A stretch of DNA of 64,000 nucleotides from Gemmatimonadota bacterium (GCA_016719105.1 JADKAQ010000001.1:496001-560000); one strand, 5' to 3'; positions 43,070 to 52,176 are shown, counted from the first letter of the stretch. The notes: a model not told the origin generated them from the letters alone. Translations and numbers: made by a program.

Positions 43070-43774
43070 GTGCACGCGGAGCTGGTAGCCCTGTTGCAGT
43101 TGCAGACCGAGGATGACGTCGTGGACGGGATCGTCACGCGGATCGAGGCGATCGCCCCTCGCATCGCGGCGCTGGATGCGGCGCGCGCGAAGGCCGCCCG
43201 CCAGCTCGAAGTCACGCTGGCCCAGCTGGGCGAGGCGGAGCGCAAGCAACGCGAGGTGGCGAACCTCGTCGCCGAGCACCGCCAGCGGGTGGAGCGCAAC
43301 GCCGCGCAGTTCGACCTCGTGAAGAACATGCGCGAGGCCACCGCCGCCGAGCAGCAGGTCGAGGCGGGGAAGCGCATGCTCAGCGAGGGTGAGGCCGGGC
43401 TTCGCGACATCGAGCAGACGGTCACTTCCATCCGCAACGCCGCCGAGGCGCATCGCGCCGCCCTGGCCGAGTTCGATGCGACGCAGGAGGAGAAGCGTGC
43501 GGTGATCGACGGCGAGAAGGCGGCGCTCGATGCTCAACTCGTGACGGCGCGCGCCCGGCGCGAATCCGCCGCCACCCAGGTCCCCGCGTCGATGCGCTCG
43601 ACGTATGACCGCATTCGTTCTCGGCGCCACGGAAAGGTCGTCTTCGCCGTCACGTACGGTGCGTGCGGGTCGTGCGACACCTCGATCCCCGTCCAGCGCG
43701 GCAAGCAGATGCAGGCCAAGGGGACGATCGAACTGTGCGAAGGGTGCGGGATGCTCCTCTACGCAACGGAATGA
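43070..43774 (+). CDS. C4-type zinc-ribbon, coiled-coil protein
   Basis: A 234-residue protein. About 170 residues of charged coiled coil (DGIVTRIEAIAPRIAALDAAR onwards) are followed by a zinc ribbon with two CxxC pairs (ACGSCDTSIP and CEGCGMLLY). This matches the widespread bacterial family PF02591, whose function is unclear; links to nucleic-acid or secretion processes have been proposed. GTG 43070 follows a full AGGAGGAG site by three bases. It lies between dnaG and recJ. Confidence 0.85.
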   Translation: MHAELVALLQLQTEDDVVDGIVTRIEAIAPRIAALDAARAKAARQLEVTLAQLGEAERKQREVANLVAEHRQRVERNAAQFDLVKNMREATAAEQQVEAGKRMLSEGEAGLRDIEQTVTSIRNAAEAHRAALAEFDATQEEKRAVIDGEKAALDAQLVTARARRESAATQVPASMRSTYDRIRSRRHGKVVFAVTYGACGSCDTSIPVQRGKQMQAKGTIELCEGCGMLLYATE

Positions 43775-43798
43775 TGCGGCAGGCCGCGTAGCGCGCGT

Positions 43799-43804
43799 TA
43801 CGTT
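43799..43804 (+). promoter_or_regulatory. candidate -10 box for leaderless recJ mRNA
   Basis: TACGTT lies six bases before the recJ ATG, in a 36-base gap with no Shine-Dalgarno sequence. The spacing equals that before gmd and yraN. The -35 region is not recognisable. Confidence 0.4.
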
Positions 43805-43810
43805 TCGGCG

Positions 43811-45532
43811 ATGACCGCCCCCGCCACCCGCGCCCGAATCGCCCCGCGCTGGCATCGTCCGGAGCCGCCCGACGGGCAGCTCGTGGCGGCGCTCGCCGAC
43901 GCCCTCAAGCTCCCGCCCATGGTCTGCGAGCTGCTCGTGGCCCGTGGCCACGCCGACGCGGAGGAGGCGAAGCGATTCCTGCGCCCGCGGCTCGAGCAGT
44001 TGCACCCGCCGGGCGCGATGCTGGGGATGGACGCGGCGGTCGATCGGCTCGCACGCGCCATCACGGGCGGAGAGACGATCCTGGTGCATGGCGACTACGA
44101 CGTCGATGGCATCTGTTCGACGACGATCATGGTGCGCGTGATTCGCCACCTGGGGGGCACGGCGATCCCGTTCCTCCCGCACCGCCTGCACGACGGCTAC
44201 GACCTGGGGGACGCCGGGGTGAAGGCCGCCCGCGACGCCGGCGCGCGCGTCGTCCTCACCTGCGACTGCGGGACGAGTGCGCACGACGCGATCGACGCGC
44301 TCACCGCGAGCGGCATCGATGTCATCGTCTCCGACCATCACCTCCCCAGCCGGCCGGTGCCGACGTGCCTCGCGGTCCTCAACCCGCAGCAGCCGGGGTG
44401 CGCGTACCCCGACAAGGGACTGTGTGCCGCCGGTGTCGCCTACAAGCTCGCCGTGGCGCTGCTGGCCGCGTTAGGCGGCCACGAGCACGTGGCGTTGCAC
44501 CTGCTGGACCTCGTGGCGCTGGCCACCATCGCCGACGTGGCGCCGTTGCGCGGCGAGAACCGGATCCTCGTCCGCTTCGGCCTCAAGCTCATGGCCGAGA
44601 CGCGGCACGCCGGGCTGCGCGCCCTCATGGAGGCGTCGGGGCTCGAGGGCAAGGCGCTCACCGCCGGGCGGGTCGGATTCATCCTCGCCCCACGCCTCAA
44701 CGCCGCCGGCCGCGTCGGGCACGCGATGCGCGGCGTGGAACTCCTGCTTGCGACCGACCAGGGCGAGGCCAACCGCATCGCCCGCGAACTCGAGGAGATG
44801 AACCGGGCGCGCCAGGAGCTCGATCGCGCGACGCTCGATGCCGCGCGCGCCATGGCCGATCGCCTCGACCTCGACGAGACCTGGGGGGTCGTCCTCGGCG
44901 CCGACGGGTGGCACCCGGGGGTCATCGGGATCGTGGCGTCTCGCCTCGTCGAGGAACTCGCGCGTCCGGTCTTCATGGTGGCCCTCGACCGTGGGGTGGG
45001 GAAAGGATCGGGGCGATCGATCAGCGCCTTCGACCTGCACGGCGCCCTCACCGCGTGCCGCGACCTGTTGGTGCGCTACGGCGGACATCGCGCGGCGGCC
45101 GGCATCACCATCGATGCCGAGCGCATGCCGGCCTTTGCCGAGCGCTTCAACGCCGTGGCGCGAGAACGGCTGACGCTCGACGACCTCGTCCCGCGTGTCC
45201 GCGTCGACCTCGAGCTCCCGCTCGAATCCATCACCGGCGACCTCGAGACGCTGCTCAAGCACTTCGAACCGTTTGGCGTGGGGAATCCCGCCCCGGTCCT
45301 TTCGTCGCGCGGCGTGAGGCTCGCCACGACGCCGCGCGTGGTGGGGCAGGGGGGGCTCAAGTTGCAACTGGCGAGAAGCGGGGGGACGCTCGAGGCGATC
45401 GGCTGGGGGATGGGAGAGCTGGCTCGCGACCTGTCGCCGGCGTCGCCGGTCGACGTCGCCTATCGCCTGGAGCGCGATACATACGGTGGCACGTCGCGCC
45501 TCGTGGCGCGTCTGGCCGACGTGCGCGCCTAA
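43811..45532 (+). CDS. recJ: single-stranded-DNA-specific exonuclease RecJ
   Basis: 5'-3' single-strand exonuclease for recombination and mismatch repair. DHH motifs are present in order: VHGDYDVDGICST (motif I), CDCGTSAHDAI, VSDHHLPSRP (the DHH), then the DHHA1 domain with GWHPGVIGIVASRLVE and RYGGHRAAAG. The C-terminal OB-like domain begins near VRVDLELPLESITGDL. At 573 residues it is full length. The stop codon TAA lies inside a reverse copy of the repeated 8-mer (GCCTAACG, 45527). Confidence 0.95.
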   Translation: MTAPATRARIAPRWHRPEPPDGQLVAALADALKLPPMVCELLVARGHADAEEAKRFLRPRLEQLHPPGAMLGMDAAVDRLARAITGGETILVHGDYDVDGICSTTIMVRVIRHLGGTAIPFLPHRLHDGYDLGDAGVKAARDAGARVVLTCDCGTSAHDAIDALTASGIDVIVSDHHLPSRPVPTCLAVLNPQQPGCAYPDKGLCAAGVAYKLAVALLAALGGHEHVALHLLDLVALATIADVAPLRGENRILVRFGLKLMAETRHAGLRALMEASGLEGKALTAGRVGFILAPRLNAAGRVGHAMRGVELLLATDQGEANRIARELEEMNRARQELDRATLDAARAMADRLDLDETWGVVLGADGWHPGVIGIVASRLVEELARPVFMVALDRGVGKGSGRSISAFDLHGALTACRDLLVRYGGHRAAAGITIDAERMPAFAERFNAVARERLTLDDLVPRVRVDLELPLESITGDLETLLKHFEPFGVGNPAPVLSSRGVRLATTPRVVGQGGLKLQLARSGGTLEAIGWGMGELARDLSPASPVDVAYRLERDTYGGTSRLVARLADVRA

Positions 45533-45534
45533 CG

Positions 45535-46164
45535 GTGCGGATCATCGCCGGCCGCTGGCGCGGTCGCACGATCAAGGCTCCCCGCGACGCACGCGTGCGT
45601 CCCACCGGCGATCGCGCGCGCGAGGCGTGGATGAGCATCCTGCACCCGGAACTCCCGGGGGCGCGCGTCATCGACTTCTTCGCCGGCTCGGGGGCGCTTG
45701 GCCTCGAGGCGCTCTCGCGCGGCGCCGCGTCCTGTGATTTCGTCGAGATCGCCCTTCCGTCGCTGCGCGCCATTCGGGAGAACGCCGAAACCCTCGGTGC
45801 CTCGCCCGCCGAGATGGCGGTGCACCGCACGGATGCCATCCGCTTCGCGCAGAAGCTCCCGCCGCACGCCTACGACATCGCCTTCGCCGATCCCCCGTAC
45901 AACCTGGGGCTCGCCCCGCGTCTCGCCGAGGTTTGGCTGGCGACGCCGTTTTCCGAGGTGCTCGGCGTCGAGCATGACGTCCACGAGGCGATGCCGGCGG
46001 GTGCGGTGATGCGCAGCTACGGTGGGACGGCGGTCAGCATCTATCGCGCGCCAGCCGGTGCCTCCGGCGCGACGGTGTCCGAAGCGGGCGTCGAGGGCTC
46101 CGACGGCGCGAACGACCGCGCCGCCCCCGCTGTCGCCGATGGCGAGATCGTCGCCCCCGGTTAG
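45535..46164 (+). CDS. rsmD: 16S rRNA (guanine(966)-N(2))-methyltransferase RsmD
   Basis: Begins RIIAGRWRGRTIKAP and continues DFFAGSGALGLEALSRGA (SAM loop) and the catalytic DPPYN near residue 120, which are all RsmD signatures. GTG 45535 lies two bases after the recJ stop. The last 35 residues (Ala/Gly/Ser-rich after IYRAPAG) extend beyond the usual family end and look like an unstructured tail. The rsmD-coaD pair is a very common bacterial arrangement. Confidence 0.93.
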   Translation: MRIIAGRWRGRTIKAPRDARVRPTGDRAREAWMSILHPELPGARVIDFFAGSGALGLEALSRGAASCDFVEIALPSLRAIRENAETLGASPAEMAVHRTDAIRFAQKLPPHAYDIAFADPPYNLGLAPRLAEVWLATPFSEVLGVEHDVHEAMPAGAVMRSYGGTAVSIYRAPAGASGATVSEAGVEGSDGANDRAAPAVADGEIVAPG

Positions 46165-46203
46165 AATTCCCCGCGAGTCGCCCCTCCCTCACTTCGCCCT
46201 CGC

Positions 46204-46689
46204 ATGCCCCGCATCGCGATCTACGCCGGTTCCTTCGATCCCCTCACGCGCGGGCACGAAGACCTGATTCGCCGCAGCCTGAGCTTCGTCGACCAACTCA
46301 TCGTCGCGATCGCGGTCAATCCGGCCAAGCAGCCGCTGTTCACCTTCGAGGAGCGCGCCACCTTCATTCGCGACGCGGTCGGCGACGACCCGCGGGTCGA
46401 GGTTCACCAGTTCCAGGGGTTGCTCGTCGACTTCGCGCACCAGATGGGGGCGCGCCTCTTCATTCGCGGCCTTCGCGCCGTGAGCGACTTCGAGTACGAG
46501 TACCAGATGGCGTTGATGAATCGCCACCTGTCGTCCGACCAGGAGACCGTCTTCATGGTCCCCTCCCTCGACACGACCTACATCAGCGCGTCGCTGGTGC
46601 GTGAGGTGGCGCGATTCGGCGGGAAGCTCGAAGGGCTGGTGCATCCGAGCGTCGCCGAGGCGCTGCGGCAGAAGTTCGAGACGCGTTAG
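46204..46689 (+). CDS. coaD: phosphopantetheine adenylyltransferase
   Basis: Penultimate step of coenzyme A synthesis. The nucleotidyltransferase signature YAGSFDPLTRGHEDLI holds the T/HxGH motif. Further family stretches are RGLRAVSDFEYEYQMALMNRHL and STYISAS-like TTYISASLVREVARFGG. The 161-residue length is normal. The stop TAG sits within CGTTAGGC at 46684, and pta starts two bases after it. Confidence 0.96.
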   Translation: MPRIAIYAGSFDPLTRGHEDLIRRSLSFVDQLIVAIAVNPAKQPLFTFEERATFIRDAVGDDPRVEVHQFQGLLVDFAHQMGARLFIRGLRAVSDFEYEYQMALMNRHLSSDQETVFMVPSLDTTYISASLVREVARFGGKLEGLVHPSVAEALRQKFETR

Positions 46690-46691
46690 GC

Positions 46692-47723
46692 ATGTCCGGC
46701 GTGCAGGGGTTCGTCGGCGCCCTTCGTCGCCGGGCGGCGGAGCGGCCGGTACGCATCGCCTTTCCCGAGTCGCACGACCCGCGTGTCCTGGCAGCGGTGG
46801 AGGTCCTGCGCCGCGAACGCATCGTCGAGCCGGTGTTGATCGCCTCGCCTGACGCCGATCGCGCGGCGCTCGCCGCGCTTGGCGTGGAGGTCCTCGACCC
46901 GGTCACCGACGTCAGGCGCGAGCGGACGACGGCCTCGCTCGTCGAACGGCGCCGCGGGCGACCGCTCCCGTCCGGCGAGGCCGAGCGGCTGGCGCAATCG
47001 CCGCTGCTCTTCGCCGACGACCTCGTCAGGCACGGTGAGGTGGAGGGGTGCGTGGCCGGCTGTGTGCACACCACCGCCGAGGTACTCCGCGCCGCCCTCT
47101 GGCTCGTGGGGGCGGCCGATGGCGTGAAGACCGTCTCCAGCGCCTTCTACATGGACGTCGCCCCGTTCCGCGGCGACGAACGCGAGGTGCTCACGTTCAC
47201 CGATTGCGCGGTGATCCCGGCGCCGACCGCGGAACAGCTGGCCGACATCGCCCTGGCCGCCGCCGGCGATCGCGCCCGCATCGTCGGTGATACGCCGCGG
47301 GTGGCCTTCCTCTCGTTCAGCACCATGGGGAGCGCGTCCGCCCCGTCGGTTGAGCGCGTGCGCGAGGCGCTGGCGCTCGTGCGCGCGCGTGATCCGGGGC
47401 TGGCCGTCGATGGCGAACTTCAGGGCGACGCGGCGCTCATCGCCGAGGTCGGCGCTCGTAAGGCACCCGGGAGCCGCGTCGCCGGGGGGGCCAACGTCCT
47501 GGTCTTTCCGTCGCTGGACGCCGGCAACATCGCCTACAAGTTGGTCGAACGGCTGGCGGGAGCCGCGGCCATCGGCCCGATCCTGCAGGGGCTCGCTCGT
47601 CCGTGCAACGACCTGTCGCGCGGCGCGTCAGCCGACGACATTATCAACGTTGCCGCGGTCACGGCCCTACAGGCGCGTCATCCCGCCTCCGGCCGCGGCG
47701 GACCTTTGGGAGGAATCGCATGA
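46692..47723 (+). CDS. pta: phosphate acetyltransferase
   Basis: Interconverts acetyl-CoA and acetyl phosphate. The 343-residue protein is the short, single-domain Pta form: RIAFPESHDPRVLAAVEVL, VEGCVAGCVHTTAEVLRAAL, DCAVIPAPTAEQLADIA, LSFSTMGSA and VLVFPSLDAGNIAYKLVERLAGA. No acetate kinase gene is adjacent; it could be elsewhere. Its stop overlaps the STAS gene start (ATGA), linking central acetyl metabolism to the signalling genes downstream. Confidence 0.93.
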   Translation: MSGVQGFVGALRRRAAERPVRIAFPESHDPRVLAAVEVLRRERIVEPVLIASPDADRAALAALGVEVLDPVTDVRRERTTASLVERRRGRPLPSGEAERLAQSPLLFADDLVRHGEVEGCVAGCVHTTAEVLRAALWLVGAADGVKTVSSAFYMDVAPFRGDEREVLTFTDCAVIPAPTAEQLADIALAAAGDRARIVGDTPRVAFLSFSTMGSASAPSVERVREALALVRARDPGLAVDGELQGDAALIAEVGARKAPGSRVAGGANVLVFPSLDAGNIAYKLVERLAGAAAIGPILQGLARPCNDLSRGASADDIINVAAVTALQARHPASGRGGPLGGIA

Positions 47724-48052
47724 GCTTCGCCATCAAGAAGCAGGGAGCTGTTTGCATCGTCGACGTCGAGGGGCAGCTCATCGTGGGGAATCGCCAGGAG
47801 CTGAAGCAGAAGGTGCTGGACGAGTTGGAGCGCGGCGAGCGGAAGTTCCTCGTCGACTTCAGCCAGACCGGGTACATCGATAGCTCCGGCCTCGGCGTCC
47901 TCGTCTCCCTGTCGAAGAAGATCCGCGAGGCGGGGGGCGAGTTGCGTCTGGCGAATCTCAACGACGACCTCAAGACGCTCTTCGAACTGACCAAGCTCGA
48001 CACCCTGTTCCAGATCTCGGGGAACCGCGACGAGGCCCTGCGCACGCTCTGA
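47720..48052 (+). CDS. STAS-domain anti-sigma factor antagonist
   Basis: The 110-residue SpoIIAA/RsbV-type protein has VDVEGQLIVGNRQELKQKV and the phosphorylation segment IDSSGLGVLVSLSKKI, where a Ser is the expected kinase target. Unphosphorylated antagonists bind the anti-sigma kinase and free a sigma factor. GGGAGGA precedes the ATG, which overlaps the pta stop. The partner kinase and the phosphatase follow directly. Confidence 0.92.
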   Translation: MSFAIKKQGAVCIVDVEGQLIVGNRQELKQKVLDELERGERKFLVDFSQTGYIDSSGLGVLVSLSKKIREAGGELRLANLNDDLKTLFELTKLDTLFQISGNRDEALRTL

Positions 48053-48158
48053 GCGACCGGTGCCCATTCACCGACCTGCGCCCGGGCCGTCGGGGCAGCT
48101 CCCGGCGCCAGGGTGCGCGCGCGTGACGTCGAGGGGTGCCGCGCGCGTTTGTCATGTG

Positions 48159-48620
48159 ATGAACGACCCCGCTGATCGTTTCCCGATCGATGCCGTCCTG
48201 GCGGATGCCGGCTTTCCGCTGGACGTCCGCATCCCTTCCGACCTGCGCTACATCGAGCGGGTGGTCGGGGTCGTGTCGCGTACCTGCGCCGCGCTCGACT
48301 TCCCGGCGCGCGCCTGCAACCTGCAGGTCCCGGTGGCCCTCACCGAGGCCATCTCCAACGCGATCATCTACGGCAATCGCGAGGACGTGAGCAAGCGGGT
48401 CCGCGTCCGCGCCCTGGTCAACGATCGGGCGCTCGTCATGGAGGTCTCGGACGAGGGGGTGGGCTTCGACATCGCGATGTGCATGCACGACCCGTCCGAC
48501 GCGGGTTACCTCGAACGCGAGGACGGGCGCGGGCTCTTCCTGATGACCCGCCTGATGGATCGTGTGGAGCGGTACAACGACGGCGGCAACGTCGTGCGCC
48601 TCACCTTGCACCGGCCGTGA
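48159..48620 (+). CDS. anti-sigma factor / serine kinase, RsbW-SpoIIAB type
   Basis: GHKL-type ATPase of 153 residues with the N box ALTEAISNAIIYGN, G1 motif DEGVGFD and G2-like DGRGLFLMTRLMD. This type phosphorylates a STAS antagonist and holds a sigma factor, or otherwise serves as a switch partner. I chose ATG 48159. In-frame GTGs at 48060, 48123 and 48156 are possible, but the sequence before 48159 is unlike the family. Its stop overlaps the phosphatase start. Confidence 0.88.
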   Translation: MNDPADRFPIDAVLADAGFPLDVRIPSDLRYIERVVGVVSRTCAALDFPARACNLQVPVALTEAISNAIIYGNREDVSKRVRVRALVNDRALVMEVSDEGVGFDIAMCMHDPSDAGYLEREDGRGLFLMTRLMDRVERYNDGGNVVRLTLHRP

Positions 48621-50218
48621 GGGAACTCGTCTCGGTCCTCGAGCGATTCGAGGACGTCACCGGGGTGAAGGCCGTCGTCTGGACACAGGCGAACGATCGC
48701 TCGCCGATCGTCCCCGAGTACGGCGAGTGGCACGAACCGGTGCCGCGGGTCCTCGACCTGCTCGCTCCGGGGGCCCCACCGGCCGAGATCGAGACGGAGG
48801 ACGGGGTCCTGCTGGCGGGCGCCGTCCCGGGGCCGCGTCGCGCCTGGGTCAGCGTGGGACCGTGCACGGGGCAGCGCACCGAGCCCGCCGCCTGCCTCGA
48901 GTTCCTGCTCCCGATCGTTGGACACTTCTTCCAGTCGGCACTCGAGGTCGAACACGCCGCCTACGAACTCGCCGAGCGGTACGAGGAGATCAACCTCCTC
49001 TACACCACCAGCGAGATCCTTGGCCGCACCGTCTCCCTCGAGGAGGCGGCGGCCCGCATCCTGGAGGAGATCTGCGAGACCGTCGGCGCTCGCCGCGCGG
49101 CGATCCTCGTTCACGATCGCGTGACCGATACGCTGCAGGTCGTGACGGCGCTCGGCTTCGAGGCCGCCGACGCGCCGCCGATCGGAACGCAGGATCCGGC
49201 CGCCGTGTCGGCCAAGGTCTTCCGTGACCAGCGGGCCCTCATCCTCGAGCCCGGGGAGTACCCGTGTGACGCCGAGTCGCAATTCCGGAAGGGGGCGCTC
49301 CTCTCGGTCCCCATCCTCTGGACCAACCCCAATCCGCATGGGGCGATCCCGTTAGGCGTGGTGAACTTGTCGGAGCGGCGGAGCGGGGAACCGTTCAGCG
49401 CCGGCGACGAGAAGCTCGTCACCGCCATCGCCACGCAGATCGGCACGGCCATCCAGAACGCCCGCCTCGTGCGCTCGTCGCTCGCGCAGCAGCGCCTGCA
49501 GCAGGAGATGCAGCTGGCGAATGACCTGCAGATGAAGCTCCTCCCGGATACGCGGCTCTTCGCCCCCGAGGCGCTCGTCTCGGCACGGGTCGTCCCCGCG
49601 GACAGCGTCGGCGGCGACTTCTATCATCTCTTTCGGCTTGGCGGCGGGCGCATCGGCGTGATGATCGGCGACGTGTCGAGCCACGGCTATCGGGCGGCGC
49701 TCATCATGGCGCTCGTCATGAGCGCCTCGTCGATCCACGCACAGGCGACCGTCGACCCGGCGGAGATGCTCGACGCGCTTCTCGCCACGCTCCGTGAGGA
49801 GCTGGAGAGCACGGAGATGTTCATCTCGGCCTTCTACGCCGTCCTCGACCCGGCGCACGGCACGATGCGCTATGCCAACGCCGGGCATCCGCACGCCTTC
49901 GTCATCGACGGCGAGGGCAACCTCGAGCGGCTCGCGGCGCTCGACCCGCCGTTAGGCATGAGCCCGCAGCATCCCTCGGTGCGCGAACGCGCGTGGGCGC
50001 CGGGGACGGACGTGTTGCTGCTGTTCACCGACGGCATCTCGGACGCCCGCAACCGGCTGGACGTGCGTCTCGGGGAAAAGCGGGTGCTCGATACGGTGCG
50101 GGCGTCGCGGCGCGAGCATCCCGACGTCATCGTGGAGCGGGTCTTCGCGGCATTGCGGGCCCACGCGGGCGAAGCGATCCGCCGGGACGACCTCACGCTC
50201 CTCGTGGCGCGCACGTAG
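48617..50218 (+). CDS. GAF-domain PP2C phosphatase, RsbU/SpoIIE-like
   Basis: The 533-residue protein has an N-terminal region of unclear fold, a GAF sensor (about residues 140-295, NLLYTTSEILGRTVSLEEAAARILEEI onward) and a PP2C catalytic domain. The catalytic domain has QLANDLQMKLLPD, DSVGGDFYH, VMIGDVSSHGYRAAL, YANAGHPHAF and LFTDGISDARN, with the metal-binding Asp residues intact. It should dephosphorylate the STAS antagonist and so complete the partner switch. The GTG start overlaps the kinase stop. The ligand of the GAF domain is unknown. Confidence 0.92.
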   Translation: MRELVSVLERFEDVTGVKAVVWTQANDRSPIVPEYGEWHEPVPRVLDLLAPGAPPAEIETEDGVLLAGAVPGPRRAWVSVGPCTGQRTEPAACLEFLLPIVGHFFQSALEVEHAAYELAERYEEINLLYTTSEILGRTVSLEEAAARILEEICETVGARRAAILVHDRVTDTLQVVTALGFEAADAPPIGTQDPAAVSAKVFRDQRALILEPGEYPCDAESQFRKGALLSVPILWTNPNPHGAIPLGVVNLSERRSGEPFSAGDEKLVTAIATQIGTAIQNARLVRSSLAQQRLQQEMQLANDLQMKLLPDTRLFAPEALVSARVVPADSVGGDFYHLFRLGGGRIGVMIGDVSSHGYRAALIMALVMSASSIHAQATVDPAEMLDALLATLREELESTEMFISAFYAVLDPAHGTMRYANAGHPHAFVIDGEGNLERLAALDPPLGMSPQHPSVRERAWAPGTDVLLLFTDGISDARNRLDVRLGEKRVLDTVRASRREHPDVIVERVFAALRAHAGEAIRRDDLTLLVART

Positions 50219-50240
50219 CGCGCATCGCGCGCGCCGTGGC

Positions 50241-51071
50241 ATGAGCCAGCCTCCGCGTCCCTCGCTCCCGCCAGCGCGCAAGCGACTGGGGCAGCACTTC
50301 CTCACCGACCGCTCGGCGCTCGAGCGCATCGTGCAGGCCATCGACCCGCGCCCGGGCGAGACGATCGTCGAGATCGGCCCCGGGCGCGGCGCGCTCACCG
50401 ATCTCCTCGCCGCGCGTGCCGAGCGACTCGTTTGCGTCGAGGTCGATCCGTTGCTCGTCCCGATCCTCACGGCGCGATATGCCGATCGTCCCCACGTGAC
50501 GATCGTCGAGGGCGACGTGCTCGAAGTCTCGCTTCCTTCGCTCGTGGAGGGGAGCTGGGCCCTGGTCGGCAACGTGCCGTACTACATCACGACGCCGATC
50601 ATCTTCCAAGCGCTTCGAACGCCGCGCCCGTCGCGCATGGTCTTCCTCGTGCAGCGAGAGGTCGCGGAGCGTGTCGCCGCCGCCCCCGGTGACGACGCCT
50701 ACGGCGCCCTCTCGGCCAATGTGCAAGCATTGGCGCACGCCGAGGTGGTGGCCCGGGTACCCGCCGGGGCTTTCTATCCGCGCCCCAAGGTCGACTCGGC
50801 GATCCTGCGCCTGACGCCGCGCGCCGATCCGGTCGTGACGCCCGAGGAGGAGGTCGCCTTCTCGCGCATGGTGCAGGGGGCGTTTGGCCAGCGCCGCAAG
50901 CAGATGCGTCGCGTGGTGCGCGAGCTCTTTGGCCTTGGGGCCGAGGCGGCCGAAGCGCTGCTCGCGCGCTGCGGTATCGACGTCGCGCTGCGCCCGGAGA
51001 CGCTGTCGCCCGAGGCCTTCGCCCGGATCCTGCGCGCCGCGCCGACGGCGCCGCGCGACCCCTCACGTTAG
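50241..51071 (+). CDS. rsmA: 16S rRNA (adenine(1518/1519)-N(6))-dimethyltransferase
   Basis: KsgA-type enzyme that dimethylates two adenines near the 3' end of 16S RNA. Present are KRLGQHFLTDRSALERIV, the SAM loop VEIGPGRGALTDLL, catalytic NVPYY and the C-terminal PRPKVDSAILRL. The 276-residue length is normal. The stop TAG lies inside CGTTAGGC at 51066. rex converges from the other strand with 54 bases between. Confidence 0.95.
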   Translation: MSQPPRPSLPPARKRLGQHFLTDRSALERIVQAIDPRPGETIVEIGPGRGALTDLLAARAERLVCVEVDPLLVPILTARYADRPHVTIVEGDVLEVSLPSLVEGSWALVGNVPYYITTPIIFQALRTPRPSRMVFLVQREVAERVAAAPGDDAYGALSANVQALAHAEVVARVPAGAFYPRPKVDSAILRLTPRADPVVTPEEEVAFSRMVQGAFGQRRKQMRRVVRELFGLGAEAAEALLARCGIDVALRPETLSPEAFARILRAAPTAPRDPSR

Positions 51072-51125
51072 GCCGACAGGCGCACGAGCGGCTCCGTTGT
51101 CAGGGCGTCGTGCGGCCGCCCGTGG

Positions 51126-51830
51126 TCAGCGCTCGTGCTCGCCGCCGATCGGATGGTCGTTTGCGCCACTCGCATGGTCGCGCTCGCGGCTGGTCAGCGC
51201 GTAGCTCAACCCCTCGAGCTCCATCGCCATGTTCACGTTGCGCACCGTGATGTGGGCGGGGAGGTGCAGCTGCACCGGGGCGAAGTTGAGAATGGCGCGC
51301 AGCCCCGCCGCCACCAGGCGTTCCGCAATGCGCTGCGCCTCGTCGTCGGGGACGGTGAGGACGGCGATGTCGGGGTGTTCCGCGACGAGATCCTGTTCGA
51401 GATGGGCGATGTCGCGCACCGTGTGCTCTTCCCATCGACTCCCGACCTTGCGCGGGTCGGAATCATAGACGGCCTCGACGTGGAAGCCGCGCTGCCGAAA
51501 GCCGCGGTACTGCGCGAGCGCCGTCCCGATCTTGCCTGCGCCGATGATGATCACGCGCCATTGACGATCGAGCCCGAGAATGTCGCGGAGCGCCGCGGTG
51601 AGCTCGAGCGCAGGATAGCCCAGCCCGCGTTTGCCGAACGAACCGAAGAACGAGAGGTCCTTTCGAACCTGCGCCGACGTCGTACCGCCGCGCCGCGCCA
51701 ACTCCTCGCTGGAGATGGTGCGTACGCCGCGACTCACCGAATCCTCGAGGAAGCGGAGATAGACGGAGAGACGGCGGACGGTGCTATCGGCGATGCGTTT
51801 CACGGCGGTCGGCGCGGCTTGTGAATTCAT
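51126..51830 (-). CDS. rex: redox-sensing transcriptional repressor Rex
   Basis: Senses the NADH/NAD ratio and represses respiration and fermentation genes. The N-terminal winged helix reads RLSVYLRFLEDSV...GTTSAQVRKDLSFFGSFGKRGLGY. The Rossmann domain has VIIIGAGKIGTALAQYRGF. The C-terminal domain-swap helix is present (NVNMAMELEGLSYAL). The length of 234 residues is slightly longer than usual because of a His/Glu-rich tail. A perfect Rex site covers the start codon, so the gene is very likely self-repressed. Confidence 0.96.
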   Translation of the reverse strand: MNSQAAPTAVKRIADSTVRRLSVYLRFLEDSVSRGVRTISSEELARRGGTTSAQVRKDLSFFGSFGKRGLGYPALELTAALRDILGLDRQWRVIIIGAGKIGTALAQYRGFRQRGFHVEAVYDSDPRKVGSRWEEHTVRDIAHLEQDLVAEHPDIAVLTVPDDEAQRIAERLVAAGLRAILNFAPVQLHLPAHITVRNVNMAMELEGLSYALTSRERDHASGANDHPIGGEHER

Positions 51831-51836
51831 TCACAA
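51819..51836 (-). promoter_or_regulatory. Rex operator over the rex start codon
   Basis: TTGTGAATTCATTCACAA matches the known Rex consensus TTGTGA-N6-TCACAA exactly and is a perfect palindrome in its outer 12 bases. The rex ATG (51830-51828, minus strand) lies in its centre. Bound Rex would block the start of the coding region or late initiation, giving negative feedback. Confidence 0.92.
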
Positions 51837-52176
51837 GGTAAACGCTCCTGAGGATCGTCACCAGACGCGCGTTGCATCCGGCGCCACTGCAACAGGTTAC
51901 CGCGGCCCTTTTGCGTGTCGTCGAGGGCGGGGGGCCGGCGCGAGCCGACTGTCGGACGTGCGCTTAGTTTGTGCGCATGTCCGCTCACCTCCTGCCCGTC
52001 CCCCGGTACTGGCCATCGTCCGCGCCGCGTGCCGCACGGCATACATCGCCGCGCGCACCCTCGCGTGCATGCCTGCGGGAGCACGGCGGGGAGCTCGCAC
52101 TCCGCGTGGGCGTGTCGCGTCGGAGGCGGCACCATGAGCGTGTCGGAGCCGGCGTGCCGCTGCTTGGGGGAGAGTC
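51837..52176. other. 340-base divergent spacer between rex and the exonuclease gene
   Basis: Carries the rex promoter region on the minus strand (AGGAG about 14 bases before the rex ATG) and, on the plus strand, a TAGTTT box (51965-51970) six bases before an ATG at 51977. That ATG opens a 69-codon, Arg/His-rich frame ending at 52186, just past the exonuclease start. Its codon use is unlike the genes nearby, so it may be only a leader. Nothing else is recognised. Confidence 0.5.
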
